Below, in pieces: positions 1-10,098 of a stretch of 64,000 bases of DNA. Position numbers and translations under genes: made by a program. The stretch is from positions 139,316,033 through 139,380,032 of the forward strand of contig OZ024931.1 in the NCBI GenBank assembly GCA_964017235.1, in the 5' to 3' direction. The stretch's first letter is position 1, and each line of letters starts with the position of its first letter. Source of the DNA: Sabellastarte sp. h YS-2021 (lineage: Eukaryota > Annelida > Polychaeta > Sabellida > Sabellidae). The notes beneath the pieces were generated by a model. The model was given only the letters and a program-made list of their open reading frames with translations. It did not search any database and was not told the origin of the DNA.

Positions 1-1334
1 CATATCTGTCAAGTGGAAGAAACCCAAACTCACGGGTATAATGGGTAGTTTTGCTAAAGGCCCTGGTTGCCTCTATAATTTCTGTAGAAAAATAGGAATT
101 ATTCAAGGCTGCATTACGAATTCGTTCCTTATCAGTCGTAGTTCCCATGGTAGGGGACTTACTGTAAGTATATTCATTAACTAATCGTACACTAAAAGAA
201 CCTGTACTAAGATATGCTTTATGTACAGCATGTTGATGAGTATTTGGAACTGGGACAAGGGGCACTACCCTTGGGGATTATGTCCCCAATATCACTGCGC
301 AACATGTCATCCTAACTCTTGTCAAAAGTACTGCTGCATTCTATGAAGCACGTATATTCACCTACACTATCATATTGCATTAATTTCTGCTGAATTTCTC
401 TACATGACGAGATTTCTTTATATGACAGTAAAGTATTATTACTAATGTGGGAGATAGTATTGGTGTTTGATCTATGTAAACCATAAATATCAGACTTTAA
501 AGAACTTGAGTTACTTGCTTCAGATACACTTAAATAATTATCATGGTTACCATCTGACATTTGCCGGTTCTCGACCACAACAAACTGTCCCTGGTATTGC
601 AAGGTGTGGCTACTAGCCACCCAACTAGGGGGGTGTTTGCCTTTACCCGTTATATCTGTATTGTGGACCATGTTTGATATAGATTTAAGACCAATAATAA
701 CACTGGCACTGGTACGAATCGAGGAACAATTATAATTTTCCTTCATATTACTGTCCAACGTGTTTATCATGTCAATTTTTTGGTAACAATCTTCATTTTC
801 TATTTTATGAATACGACCTGCATTGTCGACATAATGTCCAGGGCCAGTATTATTACGAGCACTCAAGCAGAACACCTGTGCATATACATTGAATTTATCA
901 ATACTGTGTATATTTTCTCTGAATGGTATCGCGTTGACATTCAAAAATGGACAGGCCTTGATAGTATTACTGCTTTTAAAATTAATTTTTCTACCAGAAA
1001 CCTTACAGTTAGCATCAACACTTGTATAATCGCTCTCAATTACGTTATATACATTATGTGTTTCTACTTTAACATTAATACTTCTGCTGCTAGCGACATA
1101 CGTACGACTAGTATCACCAACAACATGGTGACCAATTCGTAAACCTGAGTCACGTTCTTTTATAACATCCATGTAACTGTCATTATGGGATTGACTACTA
1201 TTACTATCACTCCTGCAATTCCAGGAATAATAATCTGTACTAACCGTTCCATTTTTAGCTGTCATATAAGCGTTACAGGAACTATTACTGTTACCATCAA
1301 ACTTTCTGTATATTAGTGGGCTCTTTTTTGTCAT
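1..1334 (-). pseudogene. second ORF of DIRS-type element B, function unknown
   Basis: A serine-, asparagine- and threonine-rich coding region follows gag with slight overlap and continues to the window edge. It is recognisable as the counterpart of the second ORF of element A through a shared DNAGR-x-HK block and a preceding hydrophobic stretch (FNVYAQVFCLS here, FNIFAKVFVCQ in A). In A the same ORF leads into reverse transcriptase, so it may be the N-terminal part of a gag-pol or a separate linker protein. I do not recognise a known domain. Confidence 0.5.
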
Positions 1335-2262
1335 TTTTAAGCCTCAAGCACTGATGTTTGGGATGTTCGTACTTCTTGCCTGTACTAGCAAGACAATTGC
1401 TACAGAAGTGTTGATAAGTTATTCCCTTATCTACATGCTCTGTCTGGTTTTGATAACGACATACCCCTTTGTTATATAGCTTACAAAGCATTGTTTTGTC
1501 AGCACCTGCTGATTCTACCTGACCTTTTTGACTTGGTAAAGCTAAGATACGTTGGGTATTTCTATTCCTTATCTTGTCAATCTTTTCTGAATCCTGCCAA
1601 TCAACGATACCTTTTTCCATTTCTTGTAAAACGCACGCATGCGCGCGCTTGGCTGTAGCAAATGACAGTTCAATTGTATCTTGCATGCAACTAACAAAAT
1701 GCCTTAACATGGTATTTCTAACAGTATTACTGGACTCTTCAATTACACCTTGTATAAAAACCTTGGGACCATTGTAACACTGATAGATCATCGTAGGTAG
1801 GTTGCTTATGGCCAGTACAAACAGTACAGTAATCTTGTGGCCAGCTAACTATACGCCTAACTTTGTGTACACCAGGTCTGAAACGACCAGATTTAAATAC
1901 ATCAGTACTTTTACCTTTGTCTAGTCGAGCCATATTGTCATATTGGTGCAGCTTTCTTTGAATCTCGCCTTGTATTCTGTCATCTGACTTCAACTCTTCG
2001 AAGGTAGGTAGTCGAACTTCACTGTCATCCAATCTTCGTATTGAACTGTGTGCAGAAGGCACTGGTGAAATTGCACGAGCTCCCCTACTTGCTTCCTGTT
2101 TCTTCACACGATCTTCTATAGCAGCCATAGAATTCAGAATCTTATCAAGCTTGTTTTCCAAATCGTCTATATGCTTGCTGTCATTAGCCACCGGCCCACC
2201 TTGTGAGATGTGTGAATTGTCTTTCACTACTTCAGGTTGCTTCTTTTTCCGTCCCATTATGA
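1297..2262 (-). pseudogene. DIRS-type gag-like region, element B
   Basis: This is the presumed nucleocapsid or structural gene of element B. The start is taken at the MGRKKK methionine, which aligns with MGRKK in element A. It has a lysine-rich N-terminus, a predicted coiled coil (DDLENKLDKIL), a conserved middle (FRPGVHKVRR, WPQD, PTYDDLSVLQWSQG), an alpha-helical block (MLRHFVSCMQDTIELSFATAKRAH) and a Cys/His cluster (CKLYNKGVCRYQ, then H, C and C spaced downstream) that may bind zinc and RNA. The Cys/His cluster resembles a CCCH-type arrangement rather than a retroviral CCHC knuckle. Function is inferred from position. The copy is degraded. Confidence 0.65.
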
Positions 2263-2460
2263 CAGTGCACGTTGATAAATCAGCCATGTGTTCCCTGGTC
2301 AAGAAATAAAATTTCCTCTACCACAGAAACAATGAATTAGAATTTTTAACAATGTGCAATGTCAAGTGGCCCCTGCCCAATTCAAATACACCATTGGCTT
2401 GAGTACTGCAGATTAGAAAGACTAATGCAGACATCACATGACCAGTTATTGACAGAGAAA

Positions 2461-2474
2461 CATGAATATTCATG
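2461..2474. promoter_or_regulatory. 14-bp palindrome in leader of element B
   Basis: CATGAATATTCATG is a perfect inverted repeat about 200 bases upstream of the gag start of B, at nearly the same distance as its counterpart in A, although the flanking leader sequence has mostly diverged. Confidence 0.45.
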
Positions 2475-2559
2475 AATCAAGGTGAGCAATTCACCCAGCA
2501 CATCCCAATATAGCAAAATTACCAATTAACCTATATCAAAAGTACTTCAATAATTACAC

Positions 2560-4148
2560 ACCCCACCCTGCACTGAACCTCTGTGCTACTTTGTACGCAT
2601 CATATCTAAAATAGTTATCCTTAATTTTATGAAAAGTGAAGGCATTGACTACAGCATTATTATCACACCATACTGTACACTCTTGGTCATGTAATCTTGT
2701 AAGCCATGTACTTATTGCCAATAATATATTTGTGGCCTCAAAATGGACTATATCAAAATATTGCTTTAATGTATCAATAATGGGAATACTATACACTTCT
2801 CGCTGAAAAATAGCACCCAAATTCCTTAAAGAAGCATCTACAAATATATGATTGCAATGAACTGCCATAGAGGGATGTATCTTAACTGTGCCATTAAAAT
2901 ATTCTAGAAATACACAAAACCAGTTTACATCTTTGTGAAAACTGGGTGATAACTTAACATAACCTACTCGAGGGGTACTTCGAAGAGTTTGTAGTATACG
3001 ATTGGTAAATAATCGAGCAGGTGGAATACACTTATGTATGTACAAGAGATGACCCAATAGCTTTTGAATCTGCTTTCTAGTGGCTTGTACTTTCCCCAAC
3101 CATCGGGAACACATTTGCTTAATTTTTTGTAATTTTTCTGCAGGTACAGATAAGGTACCAGCTTTGGCATTAACTATAATACCTAGGCACGTAATCTGTG
3201 AACTAGGGGCTTCAACTTTTTTATAGTTTATTGGAAGACCTAAATGCTGCAATAAATTTATTAAGGTGCAAAAGCATCACTTGCACGAGCTGGTAAAGCA
3301 GCCCCTATAAGATCATCTAAGTAGGCCATAACCCAATTTCGTTGTGACGTCATAAGGTAGACGATTGCGTTGGTACAAAACTGGCAGCTAGACGCACCTT
3401 GGCGAAATCTGAACGGCATAGCTACGTCTACGTACGTCTGGTGACGCCAGTTCAAACCCAAAAGATCATAGTCCCCTGGATCAATTCTAAGATTTCTAAA
3501 AGCCCTCTGTAAATCCACCTTAAACAACAGAGTGTCAGGGCCATATTTTCTAATTTTTTCCACTAAATTATCAACAGTAGGATATTTTAACTGAATGTCC
3601 ATGCCATCAAAATTATTCGAAGGTACACAACTATTGACACTACATTCCAAAGGCCAAGAAAGGTCAACAATTACCCTAGTACCACCATCAGGTTTTGGAC
3701 GAGCCATCAATGGCGAAACATGAATTTTTTCAAAGGGTTGATTTTCAAAGGGCCCAACTATGGCCCCAAAACCAATTTCTTCTGTAAAATACCTGTCTAC
3801 TCCTTCAGTATTGAATCTAGCTGAGGAATGATTACTACTATTAGTGTTAAATTGACAAATTTGCCTATCAACTTTCAACGGAAACCCAATCTCTAGGTAG
3901 TCACAAAGGACTTTTATGTCATAATATTGTAAATATCTTCGCCAGTTATTGACTTTAAGGCCCGAGGGAACTACCAGTCTAGCCTGCTTATAGTTGGAAG
4001 TTGCAGTATTTTTGACCACTGTATGTGCTTGAACGACCCATGATTTCATATCACTACTATTTAATAATTGTGAACCACTGTATTTGATTGAATTGACATG
4101 TATTTTGCAGCAAGACACCAACACTACGACAATATGCATGTTGTACAC
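2560..4148 (-). pseudogene. DIRS-type reverse transcriptase and partial RNase H, element A
   Basis: Reverse transcriptase of element A. Motifs in order: SPLMARPKPDGGTRVIVDLS (fingers), LLFKVDLQRAFRNLRIDP (palm A), FRQGASSCQF (B) and MAYLDDLIGAA (catalytic YLDD). Then come the thumb-like LLGHLLYIHKCIPPARLF and the RNase H start with FVDASLRNLGA, followed by WCDNNAVVNAF. The VDLQRAF, YLDD and LLYIHK blocks are characteristic of DIRS/Ngaro polymerases. RNase H ends where element B begins. A little damage is present. Confidence 0.8.
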
Positions 4149-5235
4149 TGAAACGCTTTACTGCCTGCATTATATTGAGTGAAAAGGGGGTAATATCACT
4201 ATATACAGCCTTAGAAGCAGTATTACAAGGCAATTGGACATAACCAAATGTCCCAGTGCCCATAATGTCACCAATACTAGCACTTAAACTAAAATCACTA
4301 CGACTATATGTACATATGGGAGTATTTTGACCCAGGCCGGGATTAATACCACCTGTAATATCATGTATACTGCCCATGGACTCGAACCCAGGACGTTCAC
4401 GTTCTAAATCCCAATACATAGGGTTACTGTTTTCTTGTAATCCTCCACTACCAGTGCTCATGAACAATTTTGCATCTAGTGAATCGGGATGACTGGCAAC
4501 TATACAATTGTTACCCTCAAAATTGACAGAGTCACACCATACGCCATTACCCTCAACATCTTGTACCCAAGGCAAGGTCGAGTCATGGACTTGCATCTGA
4601 GATTCTGTAGGGCCCGGGGTTCCAACCACACTTACCAAGCTTTCAGTAATATTTTTACTGGGAGACATTTGATGGCAATCAGCCTGATACTCAAACTGTT
4701 CCCAGCTACATGTACTGTGAGTTCCCTCTTCACTGAAGAGATCACCACCTACACTCGATATAAGTATGTGTTTTTCCAAAGTTACAGAAGGTTGGGGACC
4801 AAGGGTCGGGCCCCCGGGGCCCACAGAATGTGAATCATAACCACGTACTTCAGCATTATCAGCATTTACACACTGCTCACACTCACCCTGCTCATTATAG
4901 CCAGCATATACAATCTGGCTATCATTATGACAGCTACCATAATTTTTCAATTTTAATTGCTTATTGCTATCATATTTATGCCATCTGCCTGCGTTGTCAA
5001 TATAACAACAGGTATCTCCCCTGCTGCCCATTTGACACACAAAAACCTTTGCAAAAATATTAAATTGCGAGTTACCCCTATAGGGAAATTCAAGAGCTTC
5101 AACATTTAAAGGTACAGGGGGGACAGAAAACTGATAATTTTTATCAGTACTGTTAATACCATGTAACCGACTAGACTCCTGTCTAACATGATCACTTTTT
5201 ATTATAAAACTAACACTACAATCAGTACTAAACAC
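4057..5235 (-). CDS. second ORF of DIRS-type element A, function unknown
   Basis: This open region of about 390 residues lies between gag and reverse transcriptase and overlaps both slightly. It is rich in Ser, Gly, Asn and Cys and has no obvious enzyme motif. It contains the block YIDNAGRWHK, also found (as YVDNAGRIHK) in element B, so the ORF is conserved between two diverged elements and probably made protein. It may be the N-terminal extension of the polymerase polyprotein. Function is not known to me. Confidence 0.5.
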   Translation of the reverse strand: MFSTDCSVSFIIKSDHVRQESSRLHGINSTDKNYQFSVPPVPLNVEALEFPYRGNSQFNIFAKVFVCQMGSRGDTCCYIDNAGRWHKYDSNKQLKLKNYGSCHNDSQIVYAGYNEQGECEQCVNADNAEVRGYDSHSVGPGGPTLGPQPSVTLEKHILISSVGGDLFSEEGTHSTCSWEQFEYQADCHQMSPSKNITESLVSVVGTPGPTESQMQVHDSTLPWVQDVEGNGVWCDSVNFEGNNCIVASHPDSLDAKLFMSTGSGGLQENSNPMYWDLERERPGFESMGSIHDITGGINPGLGQNTPICTYSRSDFSLSASIGDIMGTGTFGYVQLPCNTASKAVYSDITPFSLNIMQAVKRFSVQHAYCRSVGVLLQNTCQFNQIQWFTIIK

Positions 5236-6175
5236 GCTGCCCCGTTTGGGGTTCTTTTTTATCAGCTTTCAACCTGATACACTGACTCCTAGGATGTTCG
5301 AACCTACGACCTGTGATTGCATAGCAATTACTACAGTAATGCTGGTAGGTGACCCCTTTTTCTACGTGTTCAGATAGCTTGTCATGTCTACAATTACCTT
5401 TATTGTACAGTTTACATAGCATAGTTTTTTCTGAACCAGCAGGTGAAGAATTGTTTTCTGATTGCCAAACTCTCTGAGTATTCCTGCCCCTAATTTTTTC
5501 AATTTTTTCAACATTAGCCCAATCCACATTTCCCTTCTCCATCTCCTGGAGAATTAGGCCGTGTGCACGTTTGGCTGTTGCAAAAGATAGCTCAATTGAG
5601 TCTTGCATCATACTAACAAAATGCCTCAACATATTTTTACGTAATTTTTCATTACTTTCCTCTAACACACTTTGTATATAACCCTGTGACCATTGATATA
5701 CAGACAAATCATCATATGTGGGTTGCCGACTACCCCCCACTACAGTACACTGATCTTGTGGCCATGTAATAATTTTTCTAACTCTTTGATAACCAGGCCT
5801 GTACCGCCCTGATTTAAATTGCTCAGAATTTTTACCTTTCAGATCCATTCTAGACATCTGATCATACTGGTGTAGCTTTCGCTGCACCTCCATCTGGATC
5901 CGATCATCGGATCTGAGTTCGTCAAATGTGGGCAGATGCTGATCACTGGCACCCCTGGGCTCTCGCAAGGAACTGTGGGCAGAGGGAACAGGTGAAATCT
6001 CACGTACTCGACCTTCATCCCTGTTCATACGACCCTCCATGGCAGATACTATTTTCAATAATTTTTCCAGTTTATTTTCTAATGCACTAAATTTTTTATC
6101 AGTCGAATTCCGGTCAGTTTCTTGCACCGGCAGACTTTCTCTAACCTCATTCTGCTTGACCTTCTTTCTACCCAT
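5228..6175 (-). CDS. DIRS-type gag-like protein, element A
   Basis: A long open region of about 315 residues, started at MGRKK. It shows a short coiled coil (SALENKLEKLLKIV), a charged middle with RYRPGYQRVRK and WPQDQCTVV, the block PTYDDLSVYQWSQG, a helical block with MLRHFVSMMQDSIELSFATAKRAH, and a C-terminal Cys/His cluster (CKLYNKGNCRHD, then YQHYCSNC and a final Cys about 14 residues on) that likely binds zinc. Its last bases overlap the next ORF, as is common in DIRS elements. Gag identity is inferred from position and the metal-binding cluster; no capsid fold was tested. Confidence 0.7.
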   Translation of the reverse strand: MGRKKVKQNEVRESLPVQETDRNSTDKKFSALENKLEKLLKIVSAMEGRMNRDEGRVREISPVPSAHSSLREPRGASDQHLPTFDELRSDDRIQMEVQRKLHQYDQMSRMDLKGKNSEQFKSGRYRPGYQRVRKIITWPQDQCTVVGGSRQPTYDDLSVYQWSQGYIQSVLEESNEKLRKNMLRHFVSMMQDSIELSFATAKRAHGLILQEMEKGNVDWANVEKIEKIRGRNTQRVWQSENNSSPAGSEKTMLCKLYNKGNCRHDKLSEHVEKGVTYQHYCSNCYAITGRRFEHPRSQCIRLKADKKEPQTGQRV

Positions 6176-6366
6176 GCTGGCAGTGTACGTTATCAACTAA
6201 AAAGTCCAATAAAACCACTTGAATAAAAATCAAAATGTAATTTTTTTTAAATATTTTACGCACACTGTCAGCAGTGCCCAGCCCAGATCAAAATACAAAG
6301 TTTTAACCCAATTTCAGAATATTTAAAGATGTTTTCAGACATCAGGTGATAACCCTGTTCTAAGAC

Positions 6367-6384
6367 CTCATGAATATTCATGAG
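6367..6384. promoter_or_regulatory. perfect 18-bp palindrome in leader of element A
   Basis: CTCATGAATATTCATGAG is a perfect inverted repeat about 190 bases upstream of the gag start. The core also occurs in the leader of element B. A DNA- or RNA-level signal is possible; its role is unknown. Confidence 0.45.
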
Positions 6385-6599
6385 GGTGAACTACTCAAGA
6401 CTTTAATCAAGGACACTGCCCTACCTGGTTAACTACTATGAAAGCGCTTCAGTGCACACAGCTGACCACACATATACACCACCAAGTAAAAAGTACCTAC
6501 CCCCTCCCAGGACTGAAGTTCTGTGCTACTTTGTCAAACGCAACATAATATATGATGATATTATATACTTTGATATCTTTACTTAGAATATAATAATGG

Positions 6600-8450
6600 C
6601 TTCAAAGAACAGTGATACAGCAAGATATAATAACATAAATATTTCTCCAGTTTATCTCAAAATGGCTGTGTTGATGTCATCATCCCAAATGAAAGTGAGG
6701 TTAAGATATTCTTCACTCTTTGTAAACATTTAAAAATGTTTATAAACCAAACTAATGTTGCTGAAACGTTTATAAACCCATAATATTGAATAATTGTCAA
6801 TATTTAGGTTTATATTTGGTTTAGAAAACGTTTAAAGGTTTACTAAACGTTTATAAACGTTTGCTATGTTTACTGGGATGTTCATCTAGGCCAGGCAAAC
6901 AATAAGGATTACCAATGATCAACTTTCCCTGGTCTGTGAATGTCTGGATTTTGGTGGATGATGAGATCAACCAAAGGCAAAAGCTAAAAAAGTGACCGTC
7001 ACTGTACTTTTTGATGATGCAAATTTCTTATGGTCACTAAGCAAAGGAGAGCTGTGCAATGTGGTTTTGAATATGACAGGATTATGCATGTCACCAATCA
7101 CATATCACAGAAGCCGCATAACTTGGATATTTTTATCAAAATGTTTCAGAAAATTAATCCCATTTATATATTTCAACAACAATGCATGCATGTGAAAACA
7201 ACCTCAAAAATCTAGGGTTGCCCTTGAAATATTTGTTCAACTTGTTACACCATATAAGCAAGGCCTCATTACATGTTCAAATAGATTGTAGAAAGACAAA
7301 TGCAAACGAGCAGTTTTGACCAAGTCATTCAAATGGCAAGCCGATATTACAAAATCGTTTTCAGTACATTTGGTGATCAAAAAAAAAGAAAAAAAGCTTT
7401 TAAAAAATTTCAAACATTGCAAAAACCTTTCTTGGCTTTCTTTGGTATTTGTAAGTATTTGGCTTGCAATAAAATCAAGATTGGTTCCCAGTAAACGTTT
7501 TGAGGTTTGCAAACATTTAGAGAAAAATGTTATAAAAGTTTTACTGACAAATGTTAGCAAAACATTGTAGGTGAAAGTGTCTCAAAATACCACTTTGGCA
7601 GCACTTAGCAATATTAACAATCCTTGGTGTCAGAGGTTGAATTCGACATGTTTTAATGATGGTCGCCAATACGAATATCACTTTTTTCTCTAAAATTGCA
7701 AGATAGAGGCTTAATATTGTATCCCCATTCAATTCTTACTTTTAGGCATTGTTCATGGGGTATTTTTGATAAAGTCCACCAAAACACTCCTGTTATTGCT
7801 CATCACCATCTTTCTTTGCAAAAGTTTGAAGGTAGACATTTAAGAAGCTGAGTTCCCCTTTGTGGGGAAGATACTGTGCTTGCAAAATAGTAGATTAGAT
7901 TAGATTAGAAGAAGCATTCTGAAAATATAGGTACCAAAAATGTTTGTGATAGAATGTCAAAAGATTTGATAGAAAGTATTTTGAAAATGTCTTAAATAAT
8001 TGTTAAAAATTGTCAACAAATATTGTTTAGACGTTTTCCATATGCTGTTTATTTCATGAATGTTTAAAAACATCCAGCATAACCTTCATTTCTTGAGCTA
8101 TATTATAAACATTTGATAAAAATATGTTTCCAGTCACTTCTCAGTTTCTTCAGTCATTTTATACACATTGAATAATGTTTTCAACAAAAACATTTGTAAG
8201 GAGGATGTTTCTCTTATGTTATTTTAAATATTACAGTGACAACGTTTACTTAAAGATGTTTACTAGCCCAAAATATAGGGTTTAAGTACGTTTTGCAAAC
8301 ATTTAAACCATTGTAAAATATTTTAATGTTTACTGTGTCTTCATGGTCATGTATCCTGTTTCTTTCTTCACTATGTTTTTGGTGGAAGTTAGACATCTTG
8401 TTTAAACTGATCATACTCCAAACTGGATACACTCATATTTATTGAGAAAT
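6600..8450. repeat. clusters of AAACGTTT/AAACATTT motifs, no gene
   Basis: Around 6720-6870, 7485-7565 and 8030-8335 the sequence repeats short near-palindromic words such as TAAACGTTTA, AAACATTT and AAATGTTT every 10-30 bases in both senses. No coding signature is seen; the open frames here are lysine- and phenylalanine-rich AT noise. It may be the body of an unclassified non-autonomous repeat. Confidence 0.4.
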
Positions 8451-9846
8451 CTGATAACATGTGACTGACTGAGTTAAATTCATTAAATATTTGATCAGGT
8501 AGGAAGCAGGCTTAAATGTGACAATAGGAGGAAACAAGTTGCCAACTTACCACTGGCACAGCACACAACAGAGAGGGTGCCATGATTTGAGGTTTAAGAA
8601 GGTAAATCCGAGCCAACTGCAGCAGTTGATAAGAGCAGCTGCCTATTTTGACTCTCTGATTATTTTGATAATAACATTATTTACATATTAGGTGACATGA
8701 TAATTCACAACTTGAGAGAGCAGGAGCCAAAAACCTCTGTCCTGTCTTGTTCAATACAATTCAGCTACAGATAAGACGATTTTTAACACAAGAAACCAAC
8801 ATTTTTCAGTCCATGAAACTTTAACACATAATATAACAAGTCCACATAACATTGATGGAGGGAAAGAGGGAAAACATGTGTCTCATTCAAAGACATATTT
8901 ATCTCTAATTGGGTTCTTCCACTGGGGCTGTCTTGTTTATTTATTTTTCAAGGGTTGAGAGCAATGCTTATAGAGTCGGTTATGGTCGGTTGTAGTTTCT
9001 CAGATTGTTGCTGTGGGTCGGTTAAACATCAAACATGTTTGATATTTCACCGTCCCTCTCCCGCTCTTAATCTTGACTGTGACTCCATCCACCTGGAATC
9101 CGTTTTTGTCTTGTTTGTGCATGTCTTGTGGTAGTCACTTCCCACCTTATATACTGTTATCATCTTTTCCGGAGGCACTTGCCAGCCAGTCGTAGTCAAG
9201 AACCTGGACATCAATCCACACAACAGGCTGTAGAACAAACTTGACCATGCCTGAATGAAAACTTGGCAACGTTCAGATAGCCTTTTCTCTTTTTTACAGA
9301 TTAAATGAGGATTTAGTGTACAGATATAAATGTTGCTGGCTAGCTGAGAGCCTTTGGTTTTGTAAAACGCTGCTTTGATTTGATTTTTAACATAGGTGAT
9401 AAAAACTTAAGGAAGTGTTAAGGAAGATAGAATTACCACAGAGTTTGAGTAGGGAGATATATGTACTGACATATAGAGGAGGAAGGAGGAGAGATACCAG
9501 AGGGAGAGCGAGGAGGCAGTGAAATAACAGAGAGTGGAGAAAATCTACAGTCAAAGATGGAGGAGCCAGTGGCTGAATAAACACCAATAGATGAGTGAAA
9601 TAAAATGACAAATAAAAATTTACAACCTCCGTTCAATGATTATTGGTAGTTTCAAAATCTCTCTCTCTATTTACTATTTTTAAAAATACCACCAAGGTCA
9701 CAAAAATGATGAAAATAAAATATTCAAGACAAAAGAAGGAATTTAAAATGTTTAAACATTTTATAACAAATCAATAAGTAATGAAGATGAAGGCCCTATA
9801 CTTCATCTCTCCGAAAATCCCGAATATGGAGAAAGAATAAAAAGAG
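8451..9846. other. non-coding stretch, nothing recognised
   Basis: There are only short, compositionally poor open frames, with a purine-rich patch near 9430-9560. No conserved protein, RNA gene or clear repeat boundary is seen. Confidence 0.5.
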
Positions 9847-9861
9847 TAACAAAGATAACAA

Positions 9862-10083
9862 TTTATTTGTTTATTTGTTGTTTTTCGTTGCATTCAACAG
9901 CCAGGGGTCATATTGCGATGTGTAGTTTACAGGTGGAGGAAACCAGTGCAAACTGCACTGTAAACCACCGGGCATCGGCAAGTAACTACCAACTTTTCAA
10001 CATGAAGCGCCTGGCCCGAGATTCGAACCAGCGGTCTCAGAGGTTGGATGTGAGAACTCTAACCGATATACCACCGAGGCCCC
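9862..10083 (-). mobile_element. tRNA-derived SINE with 15-bp target duplication
   Basis: On the minus strand the head reads like a tRNA: GGCCTCGGTGGTATATCGGT with an A-box-like segment, then GGTTCGAATC as a B box about 45 bases on. A tRNA-unrelated body and an AAATAAACAAATAAA tail follow. TAACAAAGATAACAA flanks it exactly at 9847-9861 and 10084-10098, the mark of LINE-mediated insertion. Related heads and bodies occur at 59515-59760 and, decayed, near 57570 and 58170. The perfect duplication implies a fairly recent insertion. Confidence 0.88.
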
Positions 10084-10098
10084 TAACAAAGATAACAA

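Larger units (their letters stand above)
1..2605 (-). mobile_element. DIRS-type retrotransposon B (partial, runs off left edge)
   Basis: This minus-strand element is a tyrosine-recombinase-class (DIRS-like) retrotransposon. Its 5' end is placed near 2605, because the sequence around 2555-2600 matches that around 6500-6535, upstream of the gag of element A. A leader of roughly 300 bases is followed by a gag-like region and a second ORF that continues to base 1; RT and recombinase, if present, lie outside the window. The gag shares blocks such as SPVPSAHSS, QRKLHQYD and PTYDDLSV with element A but is clearly a different lineage. The copy is broken in a few places. It looks inserted into the RNase H part of element A, although a tandem arrangement is possible. 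Confidence 0.75.
2605..6535 (-). mobile_element. DIRS-type retrotransposon A, cut short on its 3' side
   Basis: This minus-strand element reads leader (about 6535-6176), gag-like, a second ORF, then reverse transcriptase running into RNase H. The RNase H part stops abruptly near 2605, where the start of element B is recognised. The missing RNase H end and recombinase may lie left of the window, beyond B. RT family: a DIRS-like fingers/palm with VIVDLSWP, VDLQRAFRNL and YLDDLIGA. No long terminal direct repeats are seen. It is broken in only a few places, so it is moderately young, but it is truncated or interrupted as a whole. Confidence 0.8.

Noticed and set aside
780-1142. Plus-strand open frame opposite DIRS element B
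   Set aside because: Shadow of the minus-strand second ORF, which shares the DNAGR block with element A.
7237-7570. Overlapping open frames on both strands
   Set aside because: Lys/Phe-rich AT-biased composition and no motif.
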